Notes under the pieces: model-generated
What the model was told of the DNA's origin: nothing
What the model saw: only the letters and a program-made list of their open reading frames with translations
The model's database searches: none
Assembly: GCA_000997465.1 (NCBI GenBank)
Contig: LCBW01000008.1
Coordinates: 1 to 13,445 of the forward strand
Length of the DNA: 13,445 nt
Origin: Parcubacteria group bacterium GW2011_GWC1_41_7
GTDB lineage: Bacteria; Patescibacteriota; Minisyncoccia; UBA6257; HR35
Direction: 5' to 3'
Part shown: positions 1-4,901 of the stretch, in pieces
Layout of the letters: each line of letters starts with the position of its first letter
Position numbering within the stretch: the first letter of the stretch is position 1
Made by a program: the position numbers and the translations under genes

Positions 1-1
1 C

Positions 2-955
2 GGGGTTCTTGCGCTCTATCAGTTAGGCAAGGCCCAAGCTATATGCTCTTTTGTAGAGTTAAAAAAGATTATCTGTGCCATTTATATATCTAAGAAAATT
101 GCCCTTTCTATTTTTCTTTTAAGCGGACTCTTGTTTGCAAGCAGGAGTGATTTTTCATTGGCAAAACCACAAATGGTATATGCGGCGGGAGCACAAGATG
201 CGTTTTTAAACAGTATGAATTTTTCGATTTCTGAAAAAGATAAGGAAGAGGATTTTTCAAACCAATCATTTTTATCGTCAGATAATCCTGAGCTGGATAC
301 GATGACGATATCTGCATATATGGACAGAGATACCCTTAAAAGAAAGGAGGTGGAAAAAAAGATTGCGCAGGATGTTGTGTTGGTTCAAGGGGGATGGAAA
401 TATAAAATAAAAAATGGAGAGACACTCTCGCACGTATCTTTGAAATTTGGCGTTTCAGTATCTAAAATTCTTGCAATGAACGGACTGTCTGAAAAATCAA
501 CCATTAAAGTTGGGCAGACGATTTTACTTCCGGATTCAACGCGTCCAAAGGCAACTATTGCAAAAACAATCAGCAGAGTTGTTGCAAATTTTGTTGATGC
601 ATTAACGCCGATTGGACAATGGCTTGTTCCAGTTTCCGGACAAAATTTCAAGGAAAAGCATTCAAATAATGGCGTTGACATTGCGGCTTCCTGCGGACAG
701 CCGGTATATGCAGCAGGAGATGGAATGGTTACGGAATCTCTTGGAGGTTATAATGGCGGATATGGAAATTACATCAAAGTTCAGCATGATGACGGTTCAA
801 TAACGCTATATGGGCACTTGAGCGAGCGATATGCAGGAGTGGGTAACGTTGTTGAAAAAGGAACGGTTATTGGAAGCGTCGGAAATACAGGAAAGTCAAC
901 TGGATGTCATTTGCATTTTGAAGTGCGCGGAGGAACAAATTTTTTGTTACAATAG
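2..955 (+). CDS. LysM plus M23 zinc endopeptidase, 5' end not resolved
   Basis: Exported cell-wall hydrolase or envelope-remodelling factor. Counting from nt 2, a hydrophobic stretch at about residues 32-46 (KIALSIFLLSGLLFA) looks like a signal anchor. A LysM domain covers about 132-177 (YKIKNGETLSHVS, then VGQTILLP). An M23/lysostaphin-type domain covers about 209 to the end. The zinc ligands are visible: H220 and D226 in HSNNGVDIA, and HLH at 303-305. The active-site YGHL is also present, so the enzyme should be active. The frame stays open to the window edge with no ATG, GTG or TTG before nt 131. The TTG at 131 would delete the export signal, so I reject it as the start. An ATG at 43 lies in another frame and would join this one if the A6 run at 61-66 had five A's. 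tRNA-Ala follows 9 nt after the stop. Function is confident; the N-terminus is not. Confidence 0.85.
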   Translation, partial: GVLALYQLGKAQAICSFVELKKIICAIYISKKIALSIFLLSGLLFASRSDFSLAKPQMVYAAGAQDAFLNSMNFSISEKDKEEDFSNQSFLSSDNPELDTMTISAYMDRDTLKRKEVEKKIAQDVVLVQGGWKYKIKNGETLSHVSLKFGVSVSKILAMNGLSEKSTIKVGQTILLPDSTRPKATIAKTISRVVANFVDALTPIGQWLVPVSGQNFKEKHSNNGVDIAASCGQPVYAAGDGMVTESLGGYNGGYGNYIKVQHDDGSITLYGHLSERYAGVGNVVEKGTVIGSVGNTGKSTGCHLHFEVRGGTNFLLQ

Positions 956-964
956 CTTAGTAGA

Positions 965-1040
965 GGGCCCGTAGCTTAGTTGGTAGAGCGCCGGTTTTGC
1001 ATACCGGAGGTCGTCGGTTCGAGTCCGATCGGGTCCACCA
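965..1040 (+). tRNA. tRNA-Ala(TGC), CCA encoded
   Basis: Complete cloverleaf. The acceptor GGGCCCG pairs with CGGGTCC (one G-T pair). D arm GCTTAGTTGGTAGAGC, anticodon stem CCGGT/ACCGG with loop TTTGCAT giving anticodon TGC, T arm GTCGG-TTCGAGT-CCGAT. Discriminator A1037 is followed by a genomic CCA (1038-1040). A TACAAT box at 948-953, inside the end of the peptidase gene, ends 11 nt before the tRNA and may be its -10. Confidence 0.97.
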
Positions 1041-1057
1041 TTCCGAATTTGAAGAAA

Positions 1058-1098
1058 GATTGACCTCGCCCGCGCCAAAGGCGCGGGCGAGGTCAATC
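1058..1098. repeat. Perfect 19-bp palindrome with AAA loop
   Basis: The arms 1058-1076 and 1080-1098 are exact reverse complements around a 3-nt AAA loop, with a very GC-rich core. It lies 17 nt after tRNA-Ala. No T-run follows on the plus strand (AGGATTTTGC) and the other side has only a short TTTCTTC. It is therefore not a standard intrinsic terminator, although a stem this stable could still stop RNA polymerase or protect a 3' end. A smaller perfect stem with a three-base loop sits at 5647-5665, also in a tRNA region. Confidence 0.9.
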
Positions 1099-1129
1099 AG
1101 GATTTTGCTGGAAATAAGTCCGAACTTTT

Positions 1130-1138
1130 TGGTATAAT
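1130..1138 (+). promoter_or_regulatory. Extended -10 promoter upstream of the map unit
   Basis: TGGTATAAT matches the extended -10 form TGnTATAAT. No good -35 is visible. Transcription would start near 1145, giving a leader of about 70 nt before the small membrane protein. The leader could form ACCAC/GTGGT (1140-1144/1157-1161) and an AACGC-GTAA-GCGTT hairpin (1191-1204). Confidence 0.55.
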
Positions 1139-1203
1139 GACCACCATATTGAATTAGTGGTGTTTGTTGGCTATATCTATCGCCGCTTAGAACGCGTAAG
1201 CGT

Positions 1204-1209
1204 TATAAT
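1204..1209 (+). promoter_or_regulatory. -10 box very close to the start codon (leaderless type)
   Basis: TATAAT ends 6 nt before the ATG at 1216. A transcript from it would begin at or next to the start codon. The box overlaps the right arm of the AACGC-GTAA-GCGTT hairpin. No SD is present upstream of 1216, which fits leaderless initiation. Confidence 0.45.
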
Positions 1210-1215
1210 AGCTTC

Positions 1216-1434
1216 ATGGAAGCATTGGAGCCGTTTTTACGGATCATCAGATTGATTTTTTTGGTTGCGCTTGCCGCATCAGTATTTTTTTTGATTTATA
1301 TAGGTATTCAATATTTTGCAGTACCCGGAGAAAAACAAAAACAGCATGCACTTGTTACACAAGTCCTTATTGGAATTATATTTTTATCCCTTGCGTCAAT
1401 TATCCCAACGCTCATCCTTTCTTTTTTAAAGTAA
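1216..1434 (+). CDS. Small two-helix membrane protein, VirB2/TrbC-pilin-like
   Basis: 72 residues with two hydrophobic helices (about 8-28 and 47-68) separated by a short charged loop (PGEKQKQH). This is the shape of TrbC/VirB2-type pilin subunits and of many small inner-membrane proteins annotated that way in CPR genomes. The typical layout is helix, glycine/charged loop, helix with 'LIGIIFLSLAS'. No signal peptidase site is obvious and no other conjugation gene is nearby, so the pilin assignment rests only on topology. The TAA stop is directly abutted by the ATG of map (TAAATG), so the two are co-transcribed. Initiation is probably leaderless from the TATAAT at 1204-1209. Confidence 0.6.
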   Translation: MEALEPFLRIIRLIFLVALAASVFFLIYIGIQYFAVPGEKQKQHALVTQVLIGIIFLSLASIIPTLILSFLK

Positions 1435-2205
1435 ATGAATATTGATTATAAAAAACAATTAGAAATAATGTGTGAAGGGGGAGAAAAAATCACCCATATT
1501 TTTTCTGTTTTAAAGAAAGAGGTATACGCAGGAAAAAAGGGAAGTGAGTTAGATGCCCTTGCCGAATCTCTTATAAAAGAAGCAGGAGGAAAACCTGCTT
1601 TTAAAAATTACAAGCCAACCTTTGCTGATACGCCGTATCGCTATACGCTTTGTCTTTCAGTAAATAACCAAATTGTACATGGGTATCCCACTGATGCGGT
1701 CATTTTGCAAAAAGGCGATGTGGTAAGTTTGGATTTAGGAATGAAATATCAAGGGTACTATCTTGATTGCGCGTTGACTGTCGGCATTGATCCAGTCAGC
1801 CCTGCAAATAAAAATCTTATAGAGAGCACGCGACAAGCCCTTAAAAAAGCAATTTCAGTTGCAACACCAGGGCATACGTTTGGGGATGTTGGCCATGCTA
1901 TTCAAGAAGAGTTAAAAACAAATAACTTAGTTCCGGTAAAAAATTTATGCGGACATGATATTGGAACTTTTTTGCATGGAGACCTGCAAATTTTAAATTT
2001 TGGAAAACCTGGAACAGGGGAGCCAATTCAGCCATATACATTTTTTACTATTGAGCCGATGGCATCATTTTCATCACCTATGGGTGTTATCGAGGATGAA
2101 TATGTATTTATCACCGGAGATGATAGGTCCTCTGCGCATTTTGAAGTCACTCTTATGACAACTGAAAAAGGAAATATTGTCTTAACGCCTATTTTAGATC
2201 TTTAA
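1435..2205 (+). CDS. map: Methionine aminopeptidase, type I
   Basis: Removes the initiator Met from nascent proteins in the cytoplasm. At 256 residues it has normal type I length with no zinc-finger extension. All five metal ligands of the pita-bread fold can be placed: D100 (SLDLG), D111 (GYYLDCA), H174 (GHDIGTFLHG), E207 (FTIEPMA) and E237 (AHFEVTL). Substrate-contact histidines H82 (VHGYP) and H181 are also present. Variations from the common pattern are GHDIG for GHGIG, HGDL for HEEP, and V for the usual His after the last Glu. It starts directly at the upstream stop codon with no SD, so it depends on translational coupling or a leaderless message. Its last 12 nt overlap the convergent small gene on the minus strand. 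No plus-strand terminator is visible after it. Confidence 0.95.
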   Translation: MNIDYKKQLEIMCEGGEKITHIFSVLKKEVYAGKKGSELDALAESLIKEAGGKPAFKNYKPTFADTPYRYTLCLSVNNQIVHGYPTDAVILQKGDVVSLDLGMKYQGYYLDCALTVGIDPVSPANKNLIESTRQALKKAISVATPGHTFGDVGHAIQEELKTNNLVPVKNLCGHDIGTFLHGDLQILNFGKPGTGEPIQPYTFFTIEPMASFSSPMGVIEDEYVFITGDDRSSAHFEVTLMTTEKGNIVLTPILDL

Positions 2206-2424
2206 TTTTTCATAAAATAAAAAGGCTTCCTGGTTCCAGGAAACCCCTGCGCTTCTTAGCCACATGTGCACTCCGATGAGTGTAACGACACCTCCAATAA
2301 CAAGACATGCCCAGAGGACTCGGTTTCTATCCTCTTGGACGATGCAATGCTTGAAGATGACGGGCTGAAGGAAAATAGGGACGTACCAGATGGCAATTCC
2401 AATCCACGTGATAAACTTTCCCAA
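2194..2424 (-). CDS. Small membrane protein with terminator inside its frame
   Basis: 76 residues starting at TTG. Two hydrophobic segments (about 4-24, ITWIGIAIWYVPIFLQPVIF, and about 38-55, VLWACLVIGGVVTLIG) flank a charged loop. I do not recognise a family. The start is supported by a strong SD, GGGAGAGG at 2436-2429, and a consensus promoter upstream. Codons ending in C (ATC, CTC, GTC) are much commoner than in map or the aldolase. A hairpin followed by T5ATTTT (2213-2245) lies within the frame, 17 nt before the TAA at 2194, so a terminated mRNA would have no stop codon. The last residues (NQEAFLFYEKLKI) would then not be encoded, or would be made only by read-through. An overlapping frame from the ATG at 2438 lacks both an SD and hydrophobic segments. 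Confidence 0.6.
   Translation of the reverse strand: MGKFITWIGIAIWYVPIFLQPVIFKHCIVQEDRNRVLWACLVIGGVVTLIGVHMWLRSAGVSWNQEAFLFYEKLKI
2213..2245 (-). terminator. Intrinsic terminator inside the 2194-2424 frame
   Basis: On the minus strand the stem CCTGG/CCAGG lies within TTCCTGGAACCAGGAA (2242-2227), extended by GG/CC past a C-A mismatch. TTTTTATTTT follows (2223-2214). The plus-strand side has no T-run, so it acts on minus-strand transcripts. Confidence 0.75.
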
Positions 2425-2452
2425 CGTACCTCTCCCATTTTGTGCTGCTTAT

Positions 2453-2480
2453 ATTATAATTGTTTTTATAAATTAGTCAA
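2453..2480 (-). promoter_or_regulatory. Consensus promoter of the 2194-2424 gene
   Basis: Minus strand: TTGACT (2480-2475), 16 nt, TATAAT (2458-2453). Transcription should start near 2446, giving a leader of about 20 nt that contains the GGGAGAGG SD. The hexamers and spacing are the same as at 4861-4888. Confidence 0.75.
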
Positions 2481-2523
2481 TTTACGATTAAATACACGAT
2501 CGTGCGTTTAGTCATTATTTTTT

Positions 2524-2559
2524 ATCAAAGAAAACGCGGCGTCCCGAAGGGTAAGCCGC
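2524..2559 (-). terminator. Terminator after the 2563-2760 gene
   Basis: Minus-strand stem GCGGC (2559-2555) with GCCGC (2540-2536), with an inner CCC-TTC-GGG hairpin, followed by GTTTTCTTTG. It begins 3 nt after the TGA stop. Confidence 0.65.
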
Positions 2560-2562
2560 AAG

Positions 2563-2760
2563 TCACCGGGTATACCACATGACCAAAATCAGAAGGATCA
2601 ACGCAATGACAGCTCGAATGATAGAGCCCATGCGCCATCCCTTGATCAAGGTTTTGCGATCGCCGATAACCCAGTTTCGAAGTTTGTCCGTGCAGTCGCA
2701 AATACCATCAATTTCCAGGAGAAACCATCCTCCAAGGAGAATTATGAGAGTGATCCGCAT
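2563..2760 (-). CDS. Small two-helix membrane protein, unknown
   Basis: 65 residues: an N-terminal hydrophobic helix (ITLIILLGGWFLLEI), a central polar part with DGICDCTDK and a basic stretch, then a C-terminal helix (AVIALILLILVMWYT). No family recognised. Start ATG is supported by SD GGGAG (2772-2768) 7 nt upstream. It is a single-gene unit: its terminator starts 3 nt after the stop, and a -10 candidate (TATTAT, 2808-2803) lies upstream. Codon use is GC-richer than in the neighbours (ATC, CTC, GTC, GGC, CGC). It belongs with the similarly built small genes at 2194-2424, 3012-3179 and 4683-4817. The CxC could bind metal or form a disulfide; this is only a possibility. Confidence 0.6.
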   Translation of the reverse strand: MRITLIILLGGWFLLEIDGICDCTDKLRNWVIGDRKTLIKGWRMGSIIRAVIALILLILVMWYTR

Positions 2761-2801
2761 TCTACTGCTCCCTTGGGTTCTGTTTTTATTTTAAGGTACA
2801 C

Positions 2802-2808
2802 TATAATA
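2802..2808. promoter_or_regulatory. Two-way -10 element between small gene and tRNA-Ser
   Basis: The heptamer TATAATA reads TATAAT on the plus strand (toward tRNA-Ser) and TATTAT on the minus strand (toward the 2563-2760 gene). No consensus -35 is seen on either side. The same heptamer in the same geometry lies between rpsB and rpmE at 7940-7946. Confidence 0.45.
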
Positions 2809-2835
2809 GAAAAAGGAAGATACGTAAAACACAAC

Positions 2836-2899
2836 TGACTGAAAGGAAGAGTGCCGCTTACATTTATTTATGCGGCCATGACTGAAAGGAAGAGTGCCG
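2836..2899 (+). repeat. Duplicated tRNA-Ser 5' region (43-nt period)
   Basis: Bases 2836-2856 are identical to 2879-2899 (21 nt). The repeat covers 9 nt of 5' leader and the first 12 nt of tRNA-Ser. Beyond it, the upstream copy still matches in register at TTTA (2863-2866 against 2906-2909) and GCGGC (2872-2876 against 2915-2919). The upstream unit is therefore a decayed copy of the tRNA 5' half that ends at the anticodon stem. It can fold as GCCGC (2853-2857)/GCGGC (2872-2876). Confidence 0.8.
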
Positions 2900-2972
2900 G
2901 AGTGGTTTAACGGAGCGGCTTGGAAAGCCGTGGCTCGAAAGGGTCCCGTGGGTTCGAATCCCACCTCTTCCG
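2888..2972 (+). tRNA. tRNA-Ser(GGA)
   Basis: Class II tRNA. Acceptor GGAAGAG/CTCTTCC, D arm beginning CCGGAGTGG, anticodon stem GCGGC/GCCGT with loop TTGGAAA (anticodon GGA), a long variable arm, and T arm GTGGG-TTCGAAT-CCCAC. Discriminator G2972, followed by CA rather than CCA, so CCA must be added by the nucleotidyltransferase. Confidence 0.97.
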
Positions 2973-2974
2973 CA

Positions 2975-2980
2975 TATAAT
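2975..2980 (+). promoter_or_regulatory. -10 box for the 3012-3179 gene
   Basis: TATAAT begins 3 nt after tRNA-Ser. A transcript would start near 2987, leaving a leader of about 25 nt with the GAGGAG SD. Any -35 would fall inside the tRNA T arm and is not consensus. Co-transcription with the tRNA is the alternative. Confidence 0.5.
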
Positions 2981-3011
2981 AAAATTAGCTCGTTGAAGAG
3001 GAGTATTGCCA

Positions 3012-3179
3012 ATGGAAGGTCATGCGTACGAAACGGGCATGGGAGCGCTTATTCTCTCGTGTCTGATGGGTGCCGTAATTGCGATTGTGGCGTTGTACCG
3101 ACATCTCTACGTCGGCTATCGAATGGCACACATCAAGATCAAGCGGTGGCGCCGAAGAAGGGTACTGCAATCCCAGTAA
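3012..3179 (+). CDS. 55-residue single-pass membrane protein with Arg-rich tail
   Basis: ATG preceded by SD GAGGAG (2998-3003) at 8 nt. A short polar N-terminus (MEGHAYETG) leads into one helix (about 10-28, MGALILSCLMGAVIAIVALY), then a basic tail with KIKRWRRRR. By the positive-inside rule the tail should be cytoplasmic. Codon use is markedly GC-rich (GCG, GTC, CTC, CGG) against the AT-rich aldolase next door. The promoter is just upstream and a clean terminator lies 49 nt after the stop, so it is an autonomous unit. The size, single helix and charged tail resemble type I toxins or small membrane regulators. No family recognised. Confidence 0.6.
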   Translation: MEGHAYETGMGALILSCLMGAVIAIVALYRHLYVGYRMAHIKIKRWRRRRVLQSQ

Positions 3180-3227
3180 CACCGCATGCGAAGTGTGCCG
3201 CGGGGCACCATCATCGTAATGCGGTTT

Positions 3228-3254
3228 GTGACACGTAAAGCGTGTCACGTTTTT
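3228..3254 (+). terminator. Intrinsic terminator after the 3012-3179 gene
   Basis: GTGACACG (3228-3235), loop TAAAG, CGTGTCAC (3241-3248), then GTTTTT. Perfect 8-bp stem with a T-run. Confidence 0.85.
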
Positions 3255-3288
3255 ATAATAAAAATTTAAATTATCTTATACTATATAT

Positions 3289-3397
3289 AGCAATCAACAG
3301 CGTACCTAGGACCGACTCTGTGGCCTCTTTGGGAGAAAAACGGATTCATATACCCATCATACCGTTCATCCCTCCCTTGAGGCCACCTCTTTTTTAT
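3289..3397 (+). ncRNA. Putative small RNA ending in a long hairpin terminator
   Basis: Nested stems: GTGGCCTC/GAGGCCAC (3320-3327/3379-3386), GGGAG/CTCCC (3331-3335/3372-3376) and ACGG/CCGT (3340-3343/3362-3365). A six-T run follows at 3390-3395. A TATACT at 3277-3282 could start an RNA near 3289, giving about 105 nt. The unit lies between the terminator of the small gene (3254) and the -10 of the aldolase (3406), so it is bounded on both sides. The 3' strand carries CCTCCCTT, an anti-SD-like sequence. The aldolase -10 lies downstream of this hairpin, so it is not a leader attenuator of that promoter. No known RNA family recognised. Confidence 0.4.
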
Positions 3398-3405
3398 AGA
3401 CACGA

Positions 3406-3411
3406 TATAAT
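3406..3411 (+). promoter_or_regulatory. -10 box 9 nt before the aldolase start
   Basis: TATAAT followed by 9 nt and ATG at 3421. No SD lies in between and no -35 is evident. The mRNA should start within a few bases of the ATG. Confidence 0.6.
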
Positions 3412-3420
3412 TAAATCAAT

Positions 3421-4314
3421 ATGAAAACACTTAAAGAGACACTTGTATCTTTAAAAGAACATCAGGCGATATTGCACTACAATATCGCAACCTATGAGCA
3501 ATATAAAGCGGCAGTTGTCGCAGTTTCAGAAACTGGACTCCCCATGCTCATTGGGGTATCTGAGGGTGAACGCGGATATGTTGGGATGACAATGGCAGGG
3601 CAGTGGGTACAAGAAGCACAAAAAAAGAACCTGCCTATTTTTATTAATGCCGATCATTGCAAAAGCGATACAACCGCAATGGAAGCAGTAGATGCCCTTT
3701 ATGATGAAGTACTCATGGATGGCACTGAGTTTACAGAAGATGAAAATATTTTGCGAACTAAGAAAGTAATAGAGTATAGAAATCATATTCAACAAAAAAT
3801 AGGAAGAGAAATTCTTATTGAAGGCGAGATTGGATATTTAGCTGGATCATCTGATCTTGGCGGATCAATTGAGATAAAGGCAGAATATCTCACAACACCC
3901 GAACAAGCGATCAGATTTGTTCAAGAAACGGGCGTTGATCTTTTGGCTATATCTGTTGGCAATGTGCATGGAGTTCCGCAGACAATTTTGCAAGGCGGCA
4001 ATGCCCTAAAATCCCCTCAGATTGATTTTGATCGTATCAAGACGATACATAGCTCATTGCGACAAAATAACTTCAATACATGGCTTGTACTGCATGGCGG
4101 ATCAGGCCTTACGGATGATGATTTTGTACATGCAATTAAGTGCGGTATTCAAATCATCCATTTAAATACGGAATTTAGAAATATTTGGAAGAATTCTTTA
4201 AAGAAAAATTTAGAAAAAGACACCGTAAATCCATACAAGATACTTAATGGGGTAGTGGAAGATCTTAAAAATCGTATTATCCATTACCAGCAGCTTTTTT
4301 ATACGTTGCAATAA
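3421..4314 (+). CDS. fba: Class II fructose-bisphosphate/ketose-bisphosphate aldolase
   Basis: Zinc-dependent aldolase that splits or forms fructose 1,6-bisphosphate in central carbon metabolism. It is 297 residues, normal for the family. Motifs in order: catalytic D78 and zinc ligand H79 in INADHC (usually LDHG), a FBA/KbaY-type DGTEFTEDENI at 100-110, EGEIG at 134-138 with candidate metal-binding Glu, H183 in SVGNVHG, and H225 with the phosphate-binding GGSG (226-229). The Cys in place of Gly after DH is unusual. Tagatose-bisphosphate aldolase (KbaY/GatY) is the main alternative and cannot be excluded. The gene stands alone, with a leaderless-type promoter 9 nt upstream. Its codon use is AT-rich and typical of the window's core genes. 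Confidence 0.88.
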   Translation: MKTLKETLVSLKEHQAILHYNIATYEQYKAAVVAVSETGLPMLIGVSEGERGYVGMTMAGQWVQEAQKKNLPIFINADHCKSDTTAMEAVDALYDEVLMDGTEFTEDENILRTKKVIEYRNHIQQKIGREILIEGEIGYLAGSSDLGGSIEIKAEYLTTPEQAIRFVQETGVDLLAISVGNVHGVPQTILQGGNALKSPQIDFDRIKTIHSSLRQNNFNTWLVLHGGSGLTDDDFVHAIKCGIQIIHLNTEFRNIWKNSLKKNLEKDTVNPYKILNGVVEDLKNRIIHYQQLFYTLQ

Positions 4315-4315
4315 T

Positions 4316-4436
4316 GGGGAATTAAGCATAGTGTTTTAGTTAGCGCTATGCCGTATCTTAACTATCTTACTTCGCAAAAGAATTATTTTACGAACCTAAG
4401 ATAAGCTTGCTTTGCAGATCAAAATACCAATTCCCT
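4316..4436. ncRNA. Structured multi-helix element after the aldolase
   Basis: A closing stem GGGAATT (4317-4323) with AATTCCC (4429-4435), plus a G-T pair, brings both ends together. Inside are an 8-bp hairpin, GCATAGTG/CGCTATGC (4326-4333/4344-4351), and a long hairpin at 4363-4403. The long one consists of TATCTTA/TAAGATA, TTCG/CGAA and AAAA/TTTT around loop GAATTA, with one C-A mismatch. A second TATCTTA at 4354-4360 could compete for the same partner. The layout is a junction with at least two arms, and no protein fits here. It could be the aldolase 3'UTR or an RNA on either strand; the strand is not decided. A TATAAT on the minus strand at 4492-4487 could feed a minus transcript. I do not recognise the family. 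Confidence 0.4.
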
Positions 4437-4630
4437 CTAAGAAACATCTTCGCTAAACTTGGTCCGGATAATTTTTATAAAGTGTGAATTATATTTTAAA
4501 TATTTCGATCTTTAAGATTTTATGTATTTTAAAAAAATATTTTAAATAAAGAGAAGAGGAATAGATATTGTAATAAACAAAAATTACCTTCTCTTCCCTA
4601 TTTTAAAATTTATAAGGACTCATTATGTTT
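4437..4630. other. AT-rich stretch without a gene
   Basis: No credible coding frame. TATTTTAAATA occurs twice (about 4491-4501 and 4538-4548), and an 8-bp inverted pair AAGAGAAG (4549-4556)/CTTCTCTT (4588-4595) encloses 31 nt. Together with the element at 4316-4436 this makes the longest protein-free stretch of the window. Confidence 0.6.
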
Positions 4631-4659
4631 AAAAAATAAAAACAGGCTTTGTGGCCTGT
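4631..4659 (-). terminator. Terminator after the 4683-4817 gene
   Basis: Minus strand ACAGGC (4659-4654), loop CACAAA, GCCTGT (4647-4642), then TTTTATTTTTT. A strong intrinsic terminator, 23 nt after the stop codon. Confidence 0.85.
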
Positions 4660-4682
4660 CAATCCGCGTGGTGCATCTTCAT

Positions 4683-4817
4683 TCAAGACAACTTATGCTT
4701 TTGGAGAAGAAATGCTCCCACGAGGATGATGATGATGATCTTCCAATGGTCAAGAACTACCTGGAAAATCTCCCACCGCTTCTTTGTCTTTTCTTCGTAG
4801 TAGTCATGACTATCCAA
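4683..4817 (-). CDS. 44-residue single-pass membrane protein
   Basis: TTG start with SD AAGGGAGG (4834-4827) 9 nt upstream. Polar, charged N-half (MDSHDYYEEKTKKRWE), then one helix (about 25-38, HWKIIIIILVGAFLL) whose five Ile come from a run of ATC codons, and a short basic end QKHKLS. It is an autonomous unit: consensus promoter 4861-4888, transcription start near 4854, terminator 4631-4659. The plus-strand frame opposite it is low in complexity (a run of Asp) and has no SD or terminator. The charge pattern and size resemble type I toxin or small regulator proteins. No family recognised. Confidence 0.6.
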   Translation of the reverse strand: MDSHDYYEEKTKKRWEIFQVVLDHWKIIIIILVGAFLLQKHKLS

Positions 4818-4860
4818 GAGCTGACACCTCCCTTTCTCTTTATTGGGGCATGCTATTACA

Positions 4861-4888
4861 ATTATAAATTAAATATACATATAGTCAA
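4861..4888 (-). promoter_or_regulatory. Consensus promoter of the 4683-4817 gene
   Basis: Minus strand TTGACT (4888-4883), 16 nt, TATAAT (4866-4861). The hexamers and spacing are identical to the promoter at 2453-2480, although the spacer sequences differ. Confidence 0.75.
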
Positions 4889-4901
4889 TCTTTTATTTTC
4901 T

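Noticed and set aside
1..40. Minus-strand sequence resembling a tRNA 5' half (GGGCCTT, then a D-arm-like CTAACTGATAGAGC)
   Set aside because: The D stem has a mismatch, the paired GG of the D loop is missing and there is no T at position 33. The rest would lie outside the window.
2256..2438. Alternative minus-strand frame from ATG 2438 opposite the 76-residue protein
   Set aside because: No SD before it, Ser-rich without helices; the SD instead serves the TTG at 2424.
3346..3369. Seven-codon minus-strand frame MNGMMGI after GGGAGGG
   Set aside because: The purine run touches the ATG, too close for an SD, and it is the reverse of the small-RNA stem.
3242..3424. 60-codon plus-strand frame whose stop overlaps the aldolase ATG
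   Set aside because: It starts inside the terminator stem of the previous gene, has no SD, and is made of the small-RNA hairpin and promoter sequence.
4625..4639. Four-codon frame MFKK after AAGGA on the plus strand
   Set aside because: It coincides with the T-run of the minus-strand terminator; chance is the better explanation.
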